DNA of 64,000 bases, from positions 1 through 64,000 of the forward strand of contig JAUXPJ010000017.1 of assembly GCA_030683815.1 (NCBI GenBank). The letters are read 5' to 3'. Below, in pieces: positions 8,173 to 17,678 of the stretch. Both the position numbers and the translations under genes were made by a program. Position 1 is the first letter of the stretch, and every line of letters begins with the position of its first letter. The stretch comes from Flavobacteriaceae bacterium (GTDB taxonomy: Bacteria > Bacteroidota > Bacteroidia > Flavobacteriales > Flavobacteriaceae). The notes under the pieces are model-generated. The model was not told the origin of the DNA. It made no database searches and was given only the letters and a program-made list of their open reading frames with translations.

Positions 8173-9213
8173 ATGAAGAAGAAGATTACTTTAAAAGACA
8201 TCGCAAATGAGCTAAGTGTTTCAATTTCTACCGTTTCAAAAGCGTTGAATGACAGTTTTGAAATTAGTGAAGAAACTAAGAAAAAGATTAAAGAATACGC
8301 CAAGCAACATAATTTCAAGCCAAATACATTAGCGTTGAGTCTTCAAAATCAGCGTTCTAAAACCTTGGGAATTCTTATTCCAAATATGCTCAATCATTTT
8401 TTTGCACAAGTTTTTAGTGGTATCGAAAAAGTAGCGAATAATAGGGGATATAAAATTATTACGTGTATTACCAATGATTCATATGAAAAAGAAGTTGAAA
8501 CGATGGATTTGTTGGCGAATGGAAGTGATATAGATGGTTTTATTTTATCGATGTCAAAAGAAACTGAAATAAAAGAACAATTTCAACATTTTAAAGATAA
8601 TATTGAAGATGGAATTCCCATTGTAATGTTTGACCGTGTAGCAGAAGGAGTTGATGTTGATAAAGTAATTGTGAACGATGAAGAAGGAGCCTATTTTGCC
8701 ACGAAACATTTAATCAATTCCAATTGTAAACACATTGCTTTTATTACCACTGTTGCTAAATATTCCATTGGAAAACTTCGTAAAGAAGGTTATTTAAGAG
8801 CGTTAAAGGAAGCATTGCTCCCCATTGATGAAACCATGATAGTGGAAGTTGAAGATCCAAAAGAATACGATGAGGTTATTGCACAACTTTTCAATAAAAA
8901 GAAGATAGATGGCATTTTAGCAACTAATGAATTGTCTGCCATTACCGCTATGAAAATAGCTCAAAAAAAAGGAATGAAAATTCCAAAAGACCTTTCAGTA
9001 ATTGGTTTTTCTAACGGAATTTTATCACGTCATTCTACGCCAAAATTAACAACCGTAAGCCAGCATGGCGAATTAATGGGAGAAACTGCCACCCATATGC
9101 TCATTGATGCTATTGAAAAAAATAATCCGGCATACGCCTCTGTTACCAAAGTGATTAAAACTACTTTGGTGGAACGGGAATCTACCAAGCAGTTAGTTAA
9201 AGTTAAAAGATAG
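8173..9213 (+). CDS. LacI-family transcriptional regulator
   Basis: A 346-residue repressor with the LacI helix-turn-helix at residues 4-25 (ITLKDIANELSVSISTVSKA), the hinge helix KPNTLALSLQ near 49-58, and a periplasmic-binding-protein-like effector domain starting at SKTLGILIPNMLNHFF. The conserved VIGFSNGILSRHSTPKLTTV stretch near 276-295 is typical. Effector is probably a sugar or related metabolite. No sugar-use genes flank it: ahcY is upstream and a comM-like gene converges on it with a 2-base gap, so its targets lie elsewhere. Confidence 0.92.
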   Translation: MKKKITLKDIANELSVSISTVSKALNDSFEISEETKKKIKEYAKQHNFKPNTLALSLQNQRSKTLGILIPNMLNHFFAQVFSGIEKVANNRGYKIITCITNDSYEKEVETMDLLANGSDIDGFILSMSKETEIKEQFQHFKDNIEDGIPIVMFDRVAEGVDVDKVIVNDEEGAYFATKHLINSNCKHIAFITTVAKYSIGKLRKEGYLRALKEALLPIDETMIVEVEDPKEYDEVIAQLFNKKKIDGILATNELSAITAMKIAQKKGMKIPKDLSVIGFSNGILSRHSTPKLTTVSQHGELMGETATHMLIDAIEKNNPAYASVTKVIKTTLVERESTKQLVKVKR

Positions 9214-9215
9214 CT

Positions 9216-10754
9216 TTACCCCAACCAACCTTCACGGTCCAAACTGCGGTACTGAATGGCTTCAGAGATGTGGATAGGTAAAATATCGGGAGCATTTTCT
9301 AAATCGGCGATGGTACGCGAAACTTTTAAAATTCTATCGTAGGCACGTGCTGATAAATTCAGTCGTTCCATTGCAGTTTTCAGTAAGTTTTTACTTTCAT
9401 CGCTCAACACACAATATTGTTTTAAGATTTTTGAACTCATTTGAGCGTTGTAATGAATGTTATCGTTTTCTTTAAAACGTTCTGTTTGAATTTCTCTTGC
9501 ACTGATAACCCTTTCTCTGACTGATTTACTAGATTCAACAGCTCTTTCCTCCGTCAATTTTTCAAAAGGAACCGGCGTTACTTCAATATGAATATCAATC
9601 CGATCTAATAACGGACCGGAAATTTTACTCAGATAGCGTTGCATTTCGTAGGGCGAAGAAGTTGCCGGACTGTTAGCGTCGTTAAAAAATCCGCTCGGAC
9701 TCGGATTCATACTGGCTACCAACATAAAACTAGACGGATAAGTAACCGTAAATTTTGCTCTTGAAATAGTTACTTCACGGTCTTCTAATGGCTGGCGCAT
9801 CACTTCTAAAACGGTGCGTTTAAACTCGGGCAACTCATCTAAAAACAACACGCCATTATGCGCCAAAGAAATTTCACCGGGTTGTGGATATTGTCCGCCA
9901 CCAACAAGTGCCACATCAGAAATGGTGTGATGTGGAGATCGAAAAGGTCGGTGACACATCAATCCGGTATGTGCTTTCAGTCCGCCCACAACCGAATGAA
10001 TTTTAGTGGTTTCTAAAGATTCTTGTAAAGTCATCGGTGGTAAAATAGAAGGCAATCGTTTGGCTAACATTGTTTTTCCGGCACCCGGTGGACCAATTAA
10101 AATGATATTATGTCCGCCGGCAGCCGCAATTTCCATACATCTTTTAATTGATTCTTGTCCTTTGACATCAGAAAAATCAAATTCATAATGATTTACCGCC
10201 TGATTGAATTCCTTTCGGGTATCTACTATAAAAGGTGTCAATTCGTTTTTACCGTTAAAAAAATCAACTACTTCAGTAATATTTTCTACACCGTAAACTT
10301 TTAAATTGTTAACAATGGCAGCTTCTTTCGCATTTTGCATCGGAAGAATAAATCCTTCAAAACCTTCTTCTCTAGCTTTTATGGCAATAGGTAAAGCGCC
10401 TTTTATGGGTTGTAAATTGCCGTCGAGAGAGAGTTCACCCATAATTATAAAACGCTCCAAATTTTCTGATTTAATTTGGTTGGAGGCCGCCATGATACCG
10501 ATGGCTAATGTTAAATCATAGGCAGAACCTTCTTTGCGCAAATCGGCAGGCGCCATATTGATGGTGATTTTTTTACCGGGAAATTCGTATGAATTGTTTT
10601 TTAAAGCTGCCGAAATACGATAACTACTCTCACGTATAGCATTGTCTGGCAAACCCACCAAATGATAGCCGATGCCTTTATCAATATTGACTTCAACGGT
10701 AATTGTGGTAGCTTCAACGCCAAAAACGGCGCTTCCATAAATTTTTTTAAGCAT
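9216..10754 (-). CDS. comM: YifB/ComM-family Mg-chelatase-like AAA+ ATPase
   Basis: A 512-residue protein with an N-terminal ribosomal S5-like/ChlI domain (INMAPADLRKEGSAYDL), Walker A GPPGAGKTMLAK near residue 218-229, Walker B VLFLDELPEF, RQPLEDREVTISRA and a C-terminal Mg-chelatase subdomain (LSARAYDRILKVSRTIADLE). ComM homologues are helicases that promote branch migration during natural transformation in Vibrio and others. Whether this strain is competent cannot be judged here. It is downstream of the penicillin acylase gene on the same strand. Confidence 0.93.
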   Translation of the reverse strand: MLKKIYGSAVFGVEATTITVEVNIDKGIGYHLVGLPDNAIRESSYRISAALKNNSYEFPGKKITINMAPADLRKEGSAYDLTLAIGIMAASNQIKSENLERFIIMGELSLDGNLQPIKGALPIAIKAREEGFEGFILPMQNAKEAAIVNNLKVYGVENITEVVDFFNGKNELTPFIVDTRKEFNQAVNHYEFDFSDVKGQESIKRCMEIAAAGGHNIILIGPPGAGKTMLAKRLPSILPPMTLQESLETTKIHSVVGGLKAHTGLMCHRPFRSPHHTISDVALVGGGQYPQPGEISLAHNGVLFLDELPEFKRTVLEVMRQPLEDREVTISRAKFTVTYPSSFMLVASMNPSPSGFFNDANSPATSSPYEMQRYLSKISGPLLDRIDIHIEVTPVPFEKLTEERAVESSKSVRERVISAREIQTERFKENDNIHYNAQMSSKILKQYCVLSDESKNLLKTAMERLNLSARAYDRILKVSRTIADLENAPDILPIHISEAIQYRSLDREGWLG

Positions 10755-10818
10755 TCTTTTCCTTTTTCAAAAACTGCTTAAATATAATGTAATTACTTAA
10801 ATTACAAACAGAGAATCT

Positions 10819-13182
10819 TTATTTTTTTGGAAGTATTACTAATTTTTTTGAAGTTTTAATAATATCTTCTTTGTTGAGTTTCATTTTTCTGAATTGATTA
10901 TTTACATACATTTTTGATTGATCTGCATAATGTTTGCTGAAAATATTGCCGGATTGACCTGTTGGAGAAATGTTAACAGCATTTTCTACATCAGAAAAAT
11001 CAATCACTCTGCGCGATGAAGGCCCCGCATTTACTTTATACAAACCATCATCGGTTAAAGGAAATTGTAGGTTGTTGATGACTTCACTGCTACCGTTAAT
11101 TTCAAAAGGACCCACATTAAAAAAGGGACGCAATAAAGCGATTTTTCCCATAGCATGCGGATGTTCAAGCGTATGGACTTTATTCCAAGTCCATTTATTG
11201 ATATTACTTCCCAACTGTTTTTCTAAAGATAAAATAGCTGAGGTAAATGATTTATTTAAGATAATTGCTTTATTTTCTCTGATTTCCGTTTTTATATCAT
11301 CCCACCAAGGAGATTCATTTTTCATCAGATGATGACCAATTTCAACTTTCATAAAATGGGTGTTCAGTAATTTATCAAAGGTTTCTTTTCCCATTTCATC
11401 TTCAAAAGTGAATTTGAGATAATTGTAAATCATTTTAGTGTAAATAGTTGGAGCGATACCATTTAATTGAAAATCACCTTTCCATTCTTTCAGCATTTCA
11501 ACTGCTTTTTGCTGATTCTCAGTCAGTCCTTTAGTAGGAATAGTTTTTAAAAACTCCTTAACAAAATTGGGCGCTGTTGGTGAAGTTACATCAGTTATCA
11601 TATTTGAAACCGATGCTTGATTCCAATCATTCTTATTTTCTAATAAATCTACAATTCTTTTAGCGCGATCTTCCGGCAAATAATAACCGGGATATAATAA
11701 GTCTGGTTGGTTATTAGCTGAATAAACATAATTCCATTTTGGGTTGATAGCTTGAGGATTCTCTGAAAAATCTAAATAACGCTCCATTTCTTGTTCGCCA
11801 TCAGCGCCATTTAAAAAGTAATTACGATTAGTTTCCTTTGGATAGGTGTAGAGTTTACCGCTTGCCCACCAAGCAATGTTTCCTTGAGCATCACCATACA
11901 TTACATTAAGTCCTGGGGCATGGATTTTTGAAACACCTTTTTTAAAATCTGTAATGGAGGTTGTGCGCGACATTTCAAAACAAACATCCAACATTAAATT
12001 GGGTTGTTGCGTGTACACCCAAAACATAGAAACGGGTTTGTCTCTGGAAATATTTTTGGCAATTCCGGAAACGATTGGTCCGTGATGGGTAGATTTAACC
12101 ATTAATTTTTTTGATGATTTTCCTTTAATCGCGATTGTTTTTTGAGTGAATTCATACTTTTTCCAACCATCCTTAAATCGATATAAAGTAGAGTCGGTTG
12201 GATGTGTTTCTTCTTCGTAAAAATCGATATCATCATTTTCAAACATGGTTAAACCATAAGCATATTGGTGGTTGTGACCCAAAAGCGGAAAAGGAACTCC
12301 GGCAATATAAAAACCGTAAATTTCGTGTTGAGGCGTAGTAATATGTGCTTCATACCAAACGGCGGGTTGTGAAAATCCGATATGTGGGTCGTTGGCAAAA
12401 ATGACTTTTTGATGTTGTGTTTTCTCGGCTCCAATTACCCAACTATTACTGCCAATAAACGAACTTACAGGTGTTTTTTCAAAAATTTGATGGGCAATTT
12501 CCGAAATATTTTGAAGCATTTCGGGTGAATTTTTAATGGTTGTTGTGGTTAAATTTGTTCCTAATTGAAGTTCATTCATATAAGAATTCCCCAATTTTTG
12601 ATGTAATAAGGAAAGTAAAGGATCTGTTTTTTGAGCCATCGCAAAAGAGAAAGACATATAACCCAAAGTGTTGTAAATATCTTTTATTTCAAAATGATTC
12701 TTTTTTAATCCTAAAAGTAAAAATTCAACGGGAGTTGCGCCCTCATCAATAAATTGGTTGATTCCTTTTAAATATGCTTGCGCTAATTGGTAAGATTTAC
12801 TTGCTGTATTTAAAGAATCGATGGTTTTTTTGGAGGCTTCTTCAATTCCTAAAGCGGCAAAAAATCGATCGGTTTCCAGCATGTCTTCACCAAATATTTC
12901 TGATAATTTTCCCGGAGCAATTCTTCGCAATAATTCCATTTGCCAAAGACGATCTTGCGCGTGAACATAGCCTAAAGCAATCATCGCATCAACTTCATTT
13001 TCGGCATAAATATGCGGAATTCCATAATCATCAAAATAAACAGACGTTTCATTTCCTATTCCATTTAATTGGATTTGCCCCTCATAAACCGGTTTTTGTT
13101 GAAAATATAAAACCAATCCAATGACAAAAATGATTGCTAAAAATATTCCAATGGTTTTCAGGATGATTTTAAAAATACGCAT
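10819..13182 (-). CDS. Penicillin acylase family (Ntn) hydrolase
   Basis: A 787-residue precursor of the penicillin/acylhomoserine-lactone acylase family. A membrane or signal segment (residues 8-26) precedes the alpha subunit (VYFDDYGIPHIYAENEVDAM; AQDRLWQMELLRR). The catalytic serine after autoprocessing should be in GSNSWVIG near residue 245-252, followed by NDPHIGFSQPAVWYE. The family splits amide bonds of penicillins, acyl-homoserine lactones or other acyl amides, so quorum-signal cleavage is possible but unproven. It probably acts in the periplasm. DinB is 10 bases upstream on the same strand. Confidence 0.9.
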   Translation of the reverse strand: MRIFKIILKTIGIFLAIIFVIGLVLYFQQKPVYEGQIQLNGIGNETSVYFDDYGIPHIYAENEVDAMIALGYVHAQDRLWQMELLRRIAPGKLSEIFGEDMLETDRFFAALGIEEASKKTIDSLNTASKSYQLAQAYLKGINQFIDEGATPVEFLLLGLKKNHFEIKDIYNTLGYMSFSFAMAQKTDPLLSLLHQKLGNSYMNELQLGTNLTTTTIKNSPEMLQNISEIAHQIFEKTPVSSFIGSNSWVIGAEKTQHQKVIFANDPHIGFSQPAVWYEAHITTPQHEIYGFYIAGVPFPLLGHNHQYAYGLTMFENDDIDFYEEETHPTDSTLYRFKDGWKKYEFTQKTIAIKGKSSKKLMVKSTHHGPIVSGIAKNISRDKPVSMFWVYTQQPNLMLDVCFEMSRTTSITDFKKGVSKIHAPGLNVMYGDAQGNIAWWASGKLYTYPKETNRNYFLNGADGEQEMERYLDFSENPQAINPKWNYVYSANNQPDLLYPGYYLPEDRAKRIVDLLENKNDWNQASVSNMITDVTSPTAPNFVKEFLKTIPTKGLTENQQKAVEMLKEWKGDFQLNGIAPTIYTKMIYNYLKFTFEDEMGKETFDKLLNTHFMKVEIGHHLMKNESPWWDDIKTEIRENKAIILNKSFTSAILSLEKQLGSNINKWTWNKVHTLEHPHAMGKIALLRPFFNVGPFEINGSSEVINNLQFPLTDDGLYKVNAGPSSRRVIDFSDVENAVNISPTGQSGNIFSKHYADQSKMYVNNQFRKMKLNKEDIIKTSKKLVILPKK

Positions 13183-13192
13183 AACAGAAATT

Positions 13193-13729
13193 TTAGAGTT
13201 TTTTAATGGTTGAAAGATAACGTTCTTTTATCACATTTAGATGATGCCATTGATGTCCGGCAATGATTAATCCAGCTGCTCGCACACTCATTTCAGATGT
13301 ATTGGCAACTCCTGTTCTGATTAACATTTCTTCTGTAAAACTTTTAAATAAGGAAACAGTTGCACTTCTAACACAATGAAATTCAGCTAATAAATCGGTA
13401 ATAGGACGTTCATTTGCATTAGAAAAATTGACAAACCAATTTTCATCATAGCCCGGTAAATCTGTGCTGTCATTTCTTGAAAATCGCAAGGCGCGATAAC
13501 ATAAAATACGTTCAGCATCAATGAGATGTTGTACAATTTCTTTGATGGTCCACTTATCTTCACCGTAACGATATAATAATTTATCTTCAGTTAGATTTTC
13601 CAATAATGTTAAAGTGTCTTCATAGCTTTTATTCAATGCTCCAAATAGTTCAGGTACTTTTAGGGTATTGATATAGGGTTGATAAGAAGGATTGTATTCG
13701 TTTTCTGAAATATCTTTGGAGCTAATCAT
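13193..13729 (-). CDS. DinB-family putative metal-dependent hydrolase
   Basis: A 178-residue four-helix protein of the DinB/YfiT superfamily. The metal-binding triad is recognisable: His68 in EIVQHLIDAERI, and His159 with His163 in GHQWHHLNVI. Some members are thiol-dependent transferases (for example with bacillithiol); the substrate here is not known. The gene ends 10 bases before the start of the penicillin acylase gene, so the two may be cotranscribed. Confidence 0.87.
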   Translation of the reverse strand: MISSKDISENEYNPSYQPYINTLKVPELFGALNKSYEDTLTLLENLTEDKLLYRYGEDKWTIKEIVQHLIDAERILCYRALRFSRNDSTDLPGYDENWFVNFSNANERPITDLLAEFHCVRSATVSLFKSFTEEMLIRTGVANTSEMSVRAAGLIIAGHQWHHLNVIKERYLSTIKKL

Positions 13730-13777
13730 AGAAAATTAGTTTTTATAAAGTCAATCTTTTAAGTCAGTAATAAAAAA

Positions 13778-14164
13778 TCAATTTGGTAGTTGTACCAATT
13801 GAATATAATTTCCGCAAGTATCGTCAAAAACAGTTTCAAGTCCCCAAGCTTGTTTAGTTGGTTCTTTCATAAAATTGATGCCCAATTGCTTTAAACGATG
13901 GTATTCTTGTTGAATATCTTCAGTGTTTAAAACAATTATCGGAATGGCAGATTGGTACAGTCCTTCTTGGTAATTTTTGCTGATGGAATTACTGTTGGGT
14001 TCTAATAAGAGCTTGGTAAAATTAGGATTTCCTTCATCAACCACAATAGCCAATTGGTGTTCTGGCATATACAAATGTGATTTAAATTGCAGAATCTCTG
14101 TATAAAATTGATGAGCTTTTAAAGGGTCTGTAACCGGAATGCTACACATGGCTATTTTCATCAT
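13778..14164 (-). CDS. VOC (glyoxalase/bleomycin resistance) superfamily protein
   Basis: A 128-residue single-module VOC protein with the paired beta-alpha-beta-beta-beta pattern: AMCSIPVTDPLKAHQFYTEI at the start and FMKEPTKQAWGLETVFDDTCGN before the C-terminal NYIQLVQLPN. It resembles metal-dependent lyases or ligand-binding proteins of the family, but the exact role cannot be deduced. Neighbours give no strong hint. Confidence 0.85.
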   Translation of the reverse strand: MMKIAMCSIPVTDPLKAHQFYTEILQFKSHLYMPEHQLAIVVDEGNPNFTKLLLEPNSNSISKNYQEGLYQSAIPIIVLNTEDIQQEYHRLKQLGINFMKEPTKQAWGLETVFDDTCGNYIQLVQLPN

Positions 14165-14209
14165 TCAAATATTTTGTATTATATCGACTAAAATACAATA
14201 AAATTTCTT

Positions 14210-14593
14210 TTATAAATTTTCTCTTTTTTTTCTGAAGTGACTTACCATAAAAAGAACTCCCACAACTACGAACGGAAACGTAACTAAAAGGGTGACACCA
14301 AGACTCATCCAGATAGAATTATTTATGTTATAATTCTTTATAAAAACAAACGGAATCATTCCAAGACCAATTATGGTGAAGATGATGCCGCCAATATATT
14401 CCCTTTTCCATGCGATGATAAGAATTGCAGTTAAAATAAATGAAGGGATAAGGTGTATTAAAAATCCGCCAACTTGCTGCCAAATGGTTAGATTGGAATC
14501 AAAAGAATCAAGTGCGAATAAACCTACAAATAAAATGGCTAAAATACCGATTACTTTAGGTAGCCAATGTACTATTTTAAGCGTTTTTTTCAT
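14210..14593 (-). CDS. Small four-helix membrane protein, function unknown
   Basis: A 127-residue protein with four predicted membrane segments (about residues 14-30, 40-60, 66-84 and 95-117) and a basic C-terminus (SHFRKKRENL). I do not recognise an enzymatic motif; it looks like the DUF-type membrane proteins common in Flavobacteria. It lies 11 bases downstream of the SulP transporter on the same strand and may be cotranscribed with it. Confidence 0.6.
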   Translation of the reverse strand: MKKTLKIVHWLPKVIGILAILFVGLFALDSFDSNLTIWQQVGGFLIHLIPSFILTAILIIAWKREYIGGIIFTIIGLGMIPFVFIKNYNINNSIWMSLGVTLLVTFPFVVVGVLFMVSHFRKKRENL

Positions 14594-14604
14594 GGTTTAA
14601 ATTT

Positions 14605-16155
14605 TTAATGTAAAGCGGTTACATTCACTTTTTCAACACCAAGTAAATGAAATTCAATGTGTTTATTTCTAGCCTTATTACTGTATTCACTTATGATTTC
14701 TAATATATCATAATCAATAAAGTTGCATTCACTTCCATCAATTGTTAGAACGCTATATTCGGGAATTTGATCTAAGGTTTTTCTTAGTTTTACTTTATTA
14801 AGAAAAGTTACATTACTATTAAGTTTGATTAAATACACTTCGGTTTCATGTTGCAATTTTTTGGAAATTTTATATTCTTCTTTGAAATTGTTTTGAATGA
14901 TGAAATAAGTAGAAATTAAAAGTCCAATACTTACTCCAATTAATAAATCAGTAGAAAGTATAACTATGATGGTTATAATAAAAGGGATAAATTGTTTCCA
15001 ACCTAAACCCAACATGTTGTGATACAGTTTTGGTTTTGTTAAATTAAATCCGGTAATCAGTAAAATTGCTGCCAATGAAGCATATGGTATTTTATTCAGC
15101 AAGGATGGAATTAATAGAATAGCGATTAATAGAAAAAATCCATGTGTAAAACTGGCAAGTTTTGTTCTTCCACCTGCATCTACATTGGCAGCTCCTCTTA
15201 CCACAACGGATGTTATAGGAATTGCTCCTAAAAGTCCACAAGTCATATTGCCAATTCCCTGAACAATTAATTCGCGATTAATGGGTGTGATACGATTACG
15301 CTTATCTAATTTATCAACAGCCTCTACGCTCAGCAAAGTTTCTAAAGTAGCAAGTATTCCAATAAGGATACCATTTATCCAGATTTCTTTAATTGCAAAC
15401 AGTTTTGAAAAATCAGGAAAAGAAATATCAGCAAAAATATTGGGAGGGATATTTACCAATTGTGTTTGTTTAAGCGAGAACACTGATGCCTCATTAGTAA
15501 ATAAAATATTGATTACGATTCCTATTATAACAACGATTAAGGGAGCAGGGATCAGTTTTATCTTTTTAGCAAAAGGTTGCTGAAGTGCAATAAGTAGGAT
15601 TAGAGAAATAATAGAAATTAAAATGGCTCCTCTAGTACTGTGTTGATTAAAATTTTGAAAACTGCCCAGAAAATTATCTGGAGAAAATAGCTGAAGAAAA
15701 CCACTTGTCCAAAAGTCTGGCTGGTCATATCCAATAGCAATTGGAATTTGTTTTAAAATGAGCATTAACCCAATTGCGGCTAACATGCCTTTGATAACTG
15801 AAGAGGGAAAGTAACTGGCTATACTGCCAAGTTTAAGTAATCCAAGAATTAACTGAAACATACCTGCAACTATAACTGCGAGTAAAAAAACTTTAAAATC
15901 GCCTAACGAAATGATAGAGGCGGCAACCAAAGTTGTTAAACCTGCAGCGGGTCCTGAAACGCCTAATTGAGAACCACTAAGAACCGAAACCATAAGTCCG
16001 CCAATGATACCAGACAAAAGTCCTGAATATAGTGGAGCGCCAGAAGCTAACGCAATTCCTAAACAAAGTGGAAGTGCCACAAAGAAAACAGAAAGTCCGG
16101 CAGGTAAATCATGTTTTAACCAAACAAGTCGGTAGTATTTAATTTTACGTTTCAT
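14605..16155 (-). CDS. SulP-family anion transporter
   Basis: A 516-residue SLC26/SulP permease. About 12 membrane segments include the family signatures LPAGLSVFFVALPLCLGIALASG near residue 14-30 and SGPAAGLTTLVAASI near 67-81, followed by LATLETLLSVEAVDKLDKR and GGRTKLASFTHGFF. A short C-terminal STAS-like region (LTIDGSECNFIDYDILEII) follows. Substrates in the family include sulfate and bicarbonate. The close relatives with RNRITPINRELIVQG-type sequences are often called bicarbonate transporters when paired with carbonic anhydrase, but no such gene is seen here. Confidence 0.9.
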   Translation of the reverse strand: MKRKIKYYRLVWLKHDLPAGLSVFFVALPLCLGIALASGAPLYSGLLSGIIGGLMVSVLSGSQLGVSGPAAGLTTLVAASIISLGDFKVFLLAVIVAGMFQLILGLLKLGSIASYFPSSVIKGMLAAIGLMLILKQIPIAIGYDQPDFWTSGFLQLFSPDNFLGSFQNFNQHSTRGAILISIISLILLIALQQPFAKKIKLIPAPLIVVIIGIVINILFTNEASVFSLKQTQLVNIPPNIFADISFPDFSKLFAIKEIWINGILIGILATLETLLSVEAVDKLDKRNRITPINRELIVQGIGNMTCGLLGAIPITSVVVRGAANVDAGGRTKLASFTHGFFLLIAILLIPSLLNKIPYASLAAILLITGFNLTKPKLYHNMLGLGWKQFIPFIITIIVILSTDLLIGVSIGLLISTYFIIQNNFKEEYKISKKLQHETEVYLIKLNSNVTFLNKVKLRKTLDQIPEYSVLTIDGSECNFIDYDILEIISEYSNKARNKHIEFHLLGVEKVNVTALH

Positions 16156-16361
16156 ACAATTATCAATATTTAGCTTTAACTGACAAAAAAACTATTGGCA
16201 TATTATATAAAATTAGACGATATAATTCATCAAAAAGTAAAGATTAAAATTACGGTAAATTGTTTGTTCACGAAATTTTTAAGGGGATTTATTTAGAGGG
16301 CATATAAAGCTCAACTTTTGATTTGTGAAATAACTATCATCAGAAGGATGTAAAACAAAAT

Positions 16362-16382
16362 AGCCCGCAAAACTGCAGGCCA
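16362..16382 (-). terminator. Probable terminator of the cold shock gene
   Basis: On the minus strand, GCCTGCA-GTTT-TGCGGGC forms a short GC-rich hairpin with one mismatch, followed by TATTTTGTTTT. It lies about 30 bases beyond the cold shock stop codon. The rest of 16156-16409 is AT-rich with no coding signal. Confidence 0.6.
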
Positions 16383-16409
16383 TTCAATAAAAAAGTTTAG
16401 AAGTATATA

Positions 16410-16601
16410 TTAAATTACTTTTACATTTACCGCATTAAGACCTTTTTTTCCGTCTTGTAAATCGAATTCCACTGAATCTCCTTCTTGGATTTTGTCAACT
16501 AATCCAGAGATGTGCACAAAGTATTCTTTGCTTGAACTTTCATCACTAATGAATCCGAAACCTTTTGACTCATTAAAAAATTTTACTGTACCTTTATTCA
16601 T
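16410..16601 (-). CDS. Cold shock domain protein (CspA family)
   Basis: A 63-residue OB-fold protein with RNP1 (KGFGFI, about residues 13-18) and RNP2 (YFVHIS, about 27-32), the two nucleic-acid-binding motifs of cold shock proteins. It ends with DLQDGKKGLNAVNVKVI, as in Bacteroidetes members. It binds single-stranded RNA or DNA and acts as an RNA chaperone. Its leader seems to be only about 20 bases, unlike the long thermoregulated leader of E. coli cspA. Confidence 0.95.
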   Translation of the reverse strand: MNKGTVKFFNESKGFGFISDESSSKEYFVHISGLVDKIQEGDSVEFDLQDGKKGLNAVNVKVI

Positions 16602-16625
16602 GATATTAAATTATTATAATTGTCG

Positions 16626-16633
16626 CAAAGTTA
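16626..16633 (-). promoter_or_regulatory. -7 box of the cold shock gene
   Basis: Minus-strand TAACTTTG matches TAnnTTTG exactly and lies 24 bases upstream of the ATG. Confidence 0.6.
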
Positions 16634-16760
16634 TAGTATTATTTTTCAATTTGTCAGTTTTTTTTAATTTTTTTTTAATTAATGGCATTTTAAAGCTTAA
16701 AATATTTGTAAACATCACTGATTATTGATGTTTTTCGTTAATTAATTGTTTTGAAGCGAT

Positions 16761-17672
16761 TTAAAAAATAGACAATTGAGAATCAGTTGTAAATTGTTCT
16801 AATACTTTCATTCCTCTCAGAGAATTTCCTTTTACATTTAATTTCGGACTCCATACAGCAATCGTAAATTGCCCGGGATATAAAGCGATAATGCCACCAC
16901 CAACACCACTTTTACCGGATAATCCAACTTTATAAGTAAATTCACCGGCTTCATCATAAAAACCACCGGTTTGCATTAAGGCATTCAAACGTTTTGTCTG
17001 ACTCAAAGTTAGAAGTGCTTCTTGGGTTGAAACTAATTTTCCGCCATTGCATAAATACTTGAATGCGTTTGCTAACTCTTCGCAAGTCATTGAAATAGAG
17101 CATAAATAAAAATAAACATCTAAAACTTTCTCAACATCATTTTCCAAATTTCCATATGATTTTAACATATTGGCCAAAGCCGTATTCCGAAATCCGGTAG
17201 ATTTTTCTGATTGCATTACTTGCTCATTGTATTCAATCTTTTTTCCTGCGGCTTTTTGTATAAACAATAAGAGTTCTTCTTTTGGTTTTTCCAGATTTGA
17301 AATGAGAACATCAGCAACAACTATTGCTCCAGCATTTATAAATGGATTTCGAGGAATTCCTTTTTCATATTCTAATTGCACCAGCGAATTAAATGAATTT
17401 CCTGATGGTTCAACTCCAACACGTTTAAAAATTTCTTTTCCTACTAAAGAAATAGCCAATGAAAAAGCAAATACTTTGGCAATACTTTGGATTGAGAATT
17501 TTTCTTGAGCATCACCAACATGATATGATTGTCCATCTAAAAATTGTAAACTTATTCCAAATTTATCTGGATTTATTCTTGCTAATTCGGGAATATAAGT
17601 AGCTAATTCTCCTTTATTAGGTTGATTTTTAACTTGATAATAAATGTTTTCTAATAATTTTTGATAATCCAT
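16761..17672 (-). CDS. glsA: Glutaminase (serine beta-lactamase-like)
   Basis: A 303-residue glutaminase that converts glutamine to glutamate and ammonia. The catalytic Ser63-x-x-Lys66 pair is in FSIQSIAKVFAF, and NPFINAGAIV, EKSTGFRNTALANMLKSYG and GLSGKSGVGGGIIALYPG are conserved family motifs. Length is normal. It starts 6 bases after the dsbD-type gene and is the last gene of a minus-strand run pabB, tilS, dsbD, glsA. Confidence 0.96.
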   Translation of the reverse strand: MDYQKLLENIYYQVKNQPNKGELATYIPELARINPDKFGISLQFLDGQSYHVGDAQEKFSIQSIAKVFAFSLAISLVGKEIFKRVGVEPSGNSFNSLVQLEYEKGIPRNPFINAGAIVVADVLISNLEKPKEELLLFIQKAAGKKIEYNEQVMQSEKSTGFRNTALANMLKSYGNLENDVEKVLDVYFYLCSISMTCEELANAFKYLCNGGKLVSTQEALLTLSQTKRLNALMQTGGFYDEAGEFTYKVGLSGKSGVGGGIIALYPGQFTIAVWSPKLNVKGNSLRGMKVLEQFTTDSQLSIF

Positions 17673-17678
17673 GCTGTT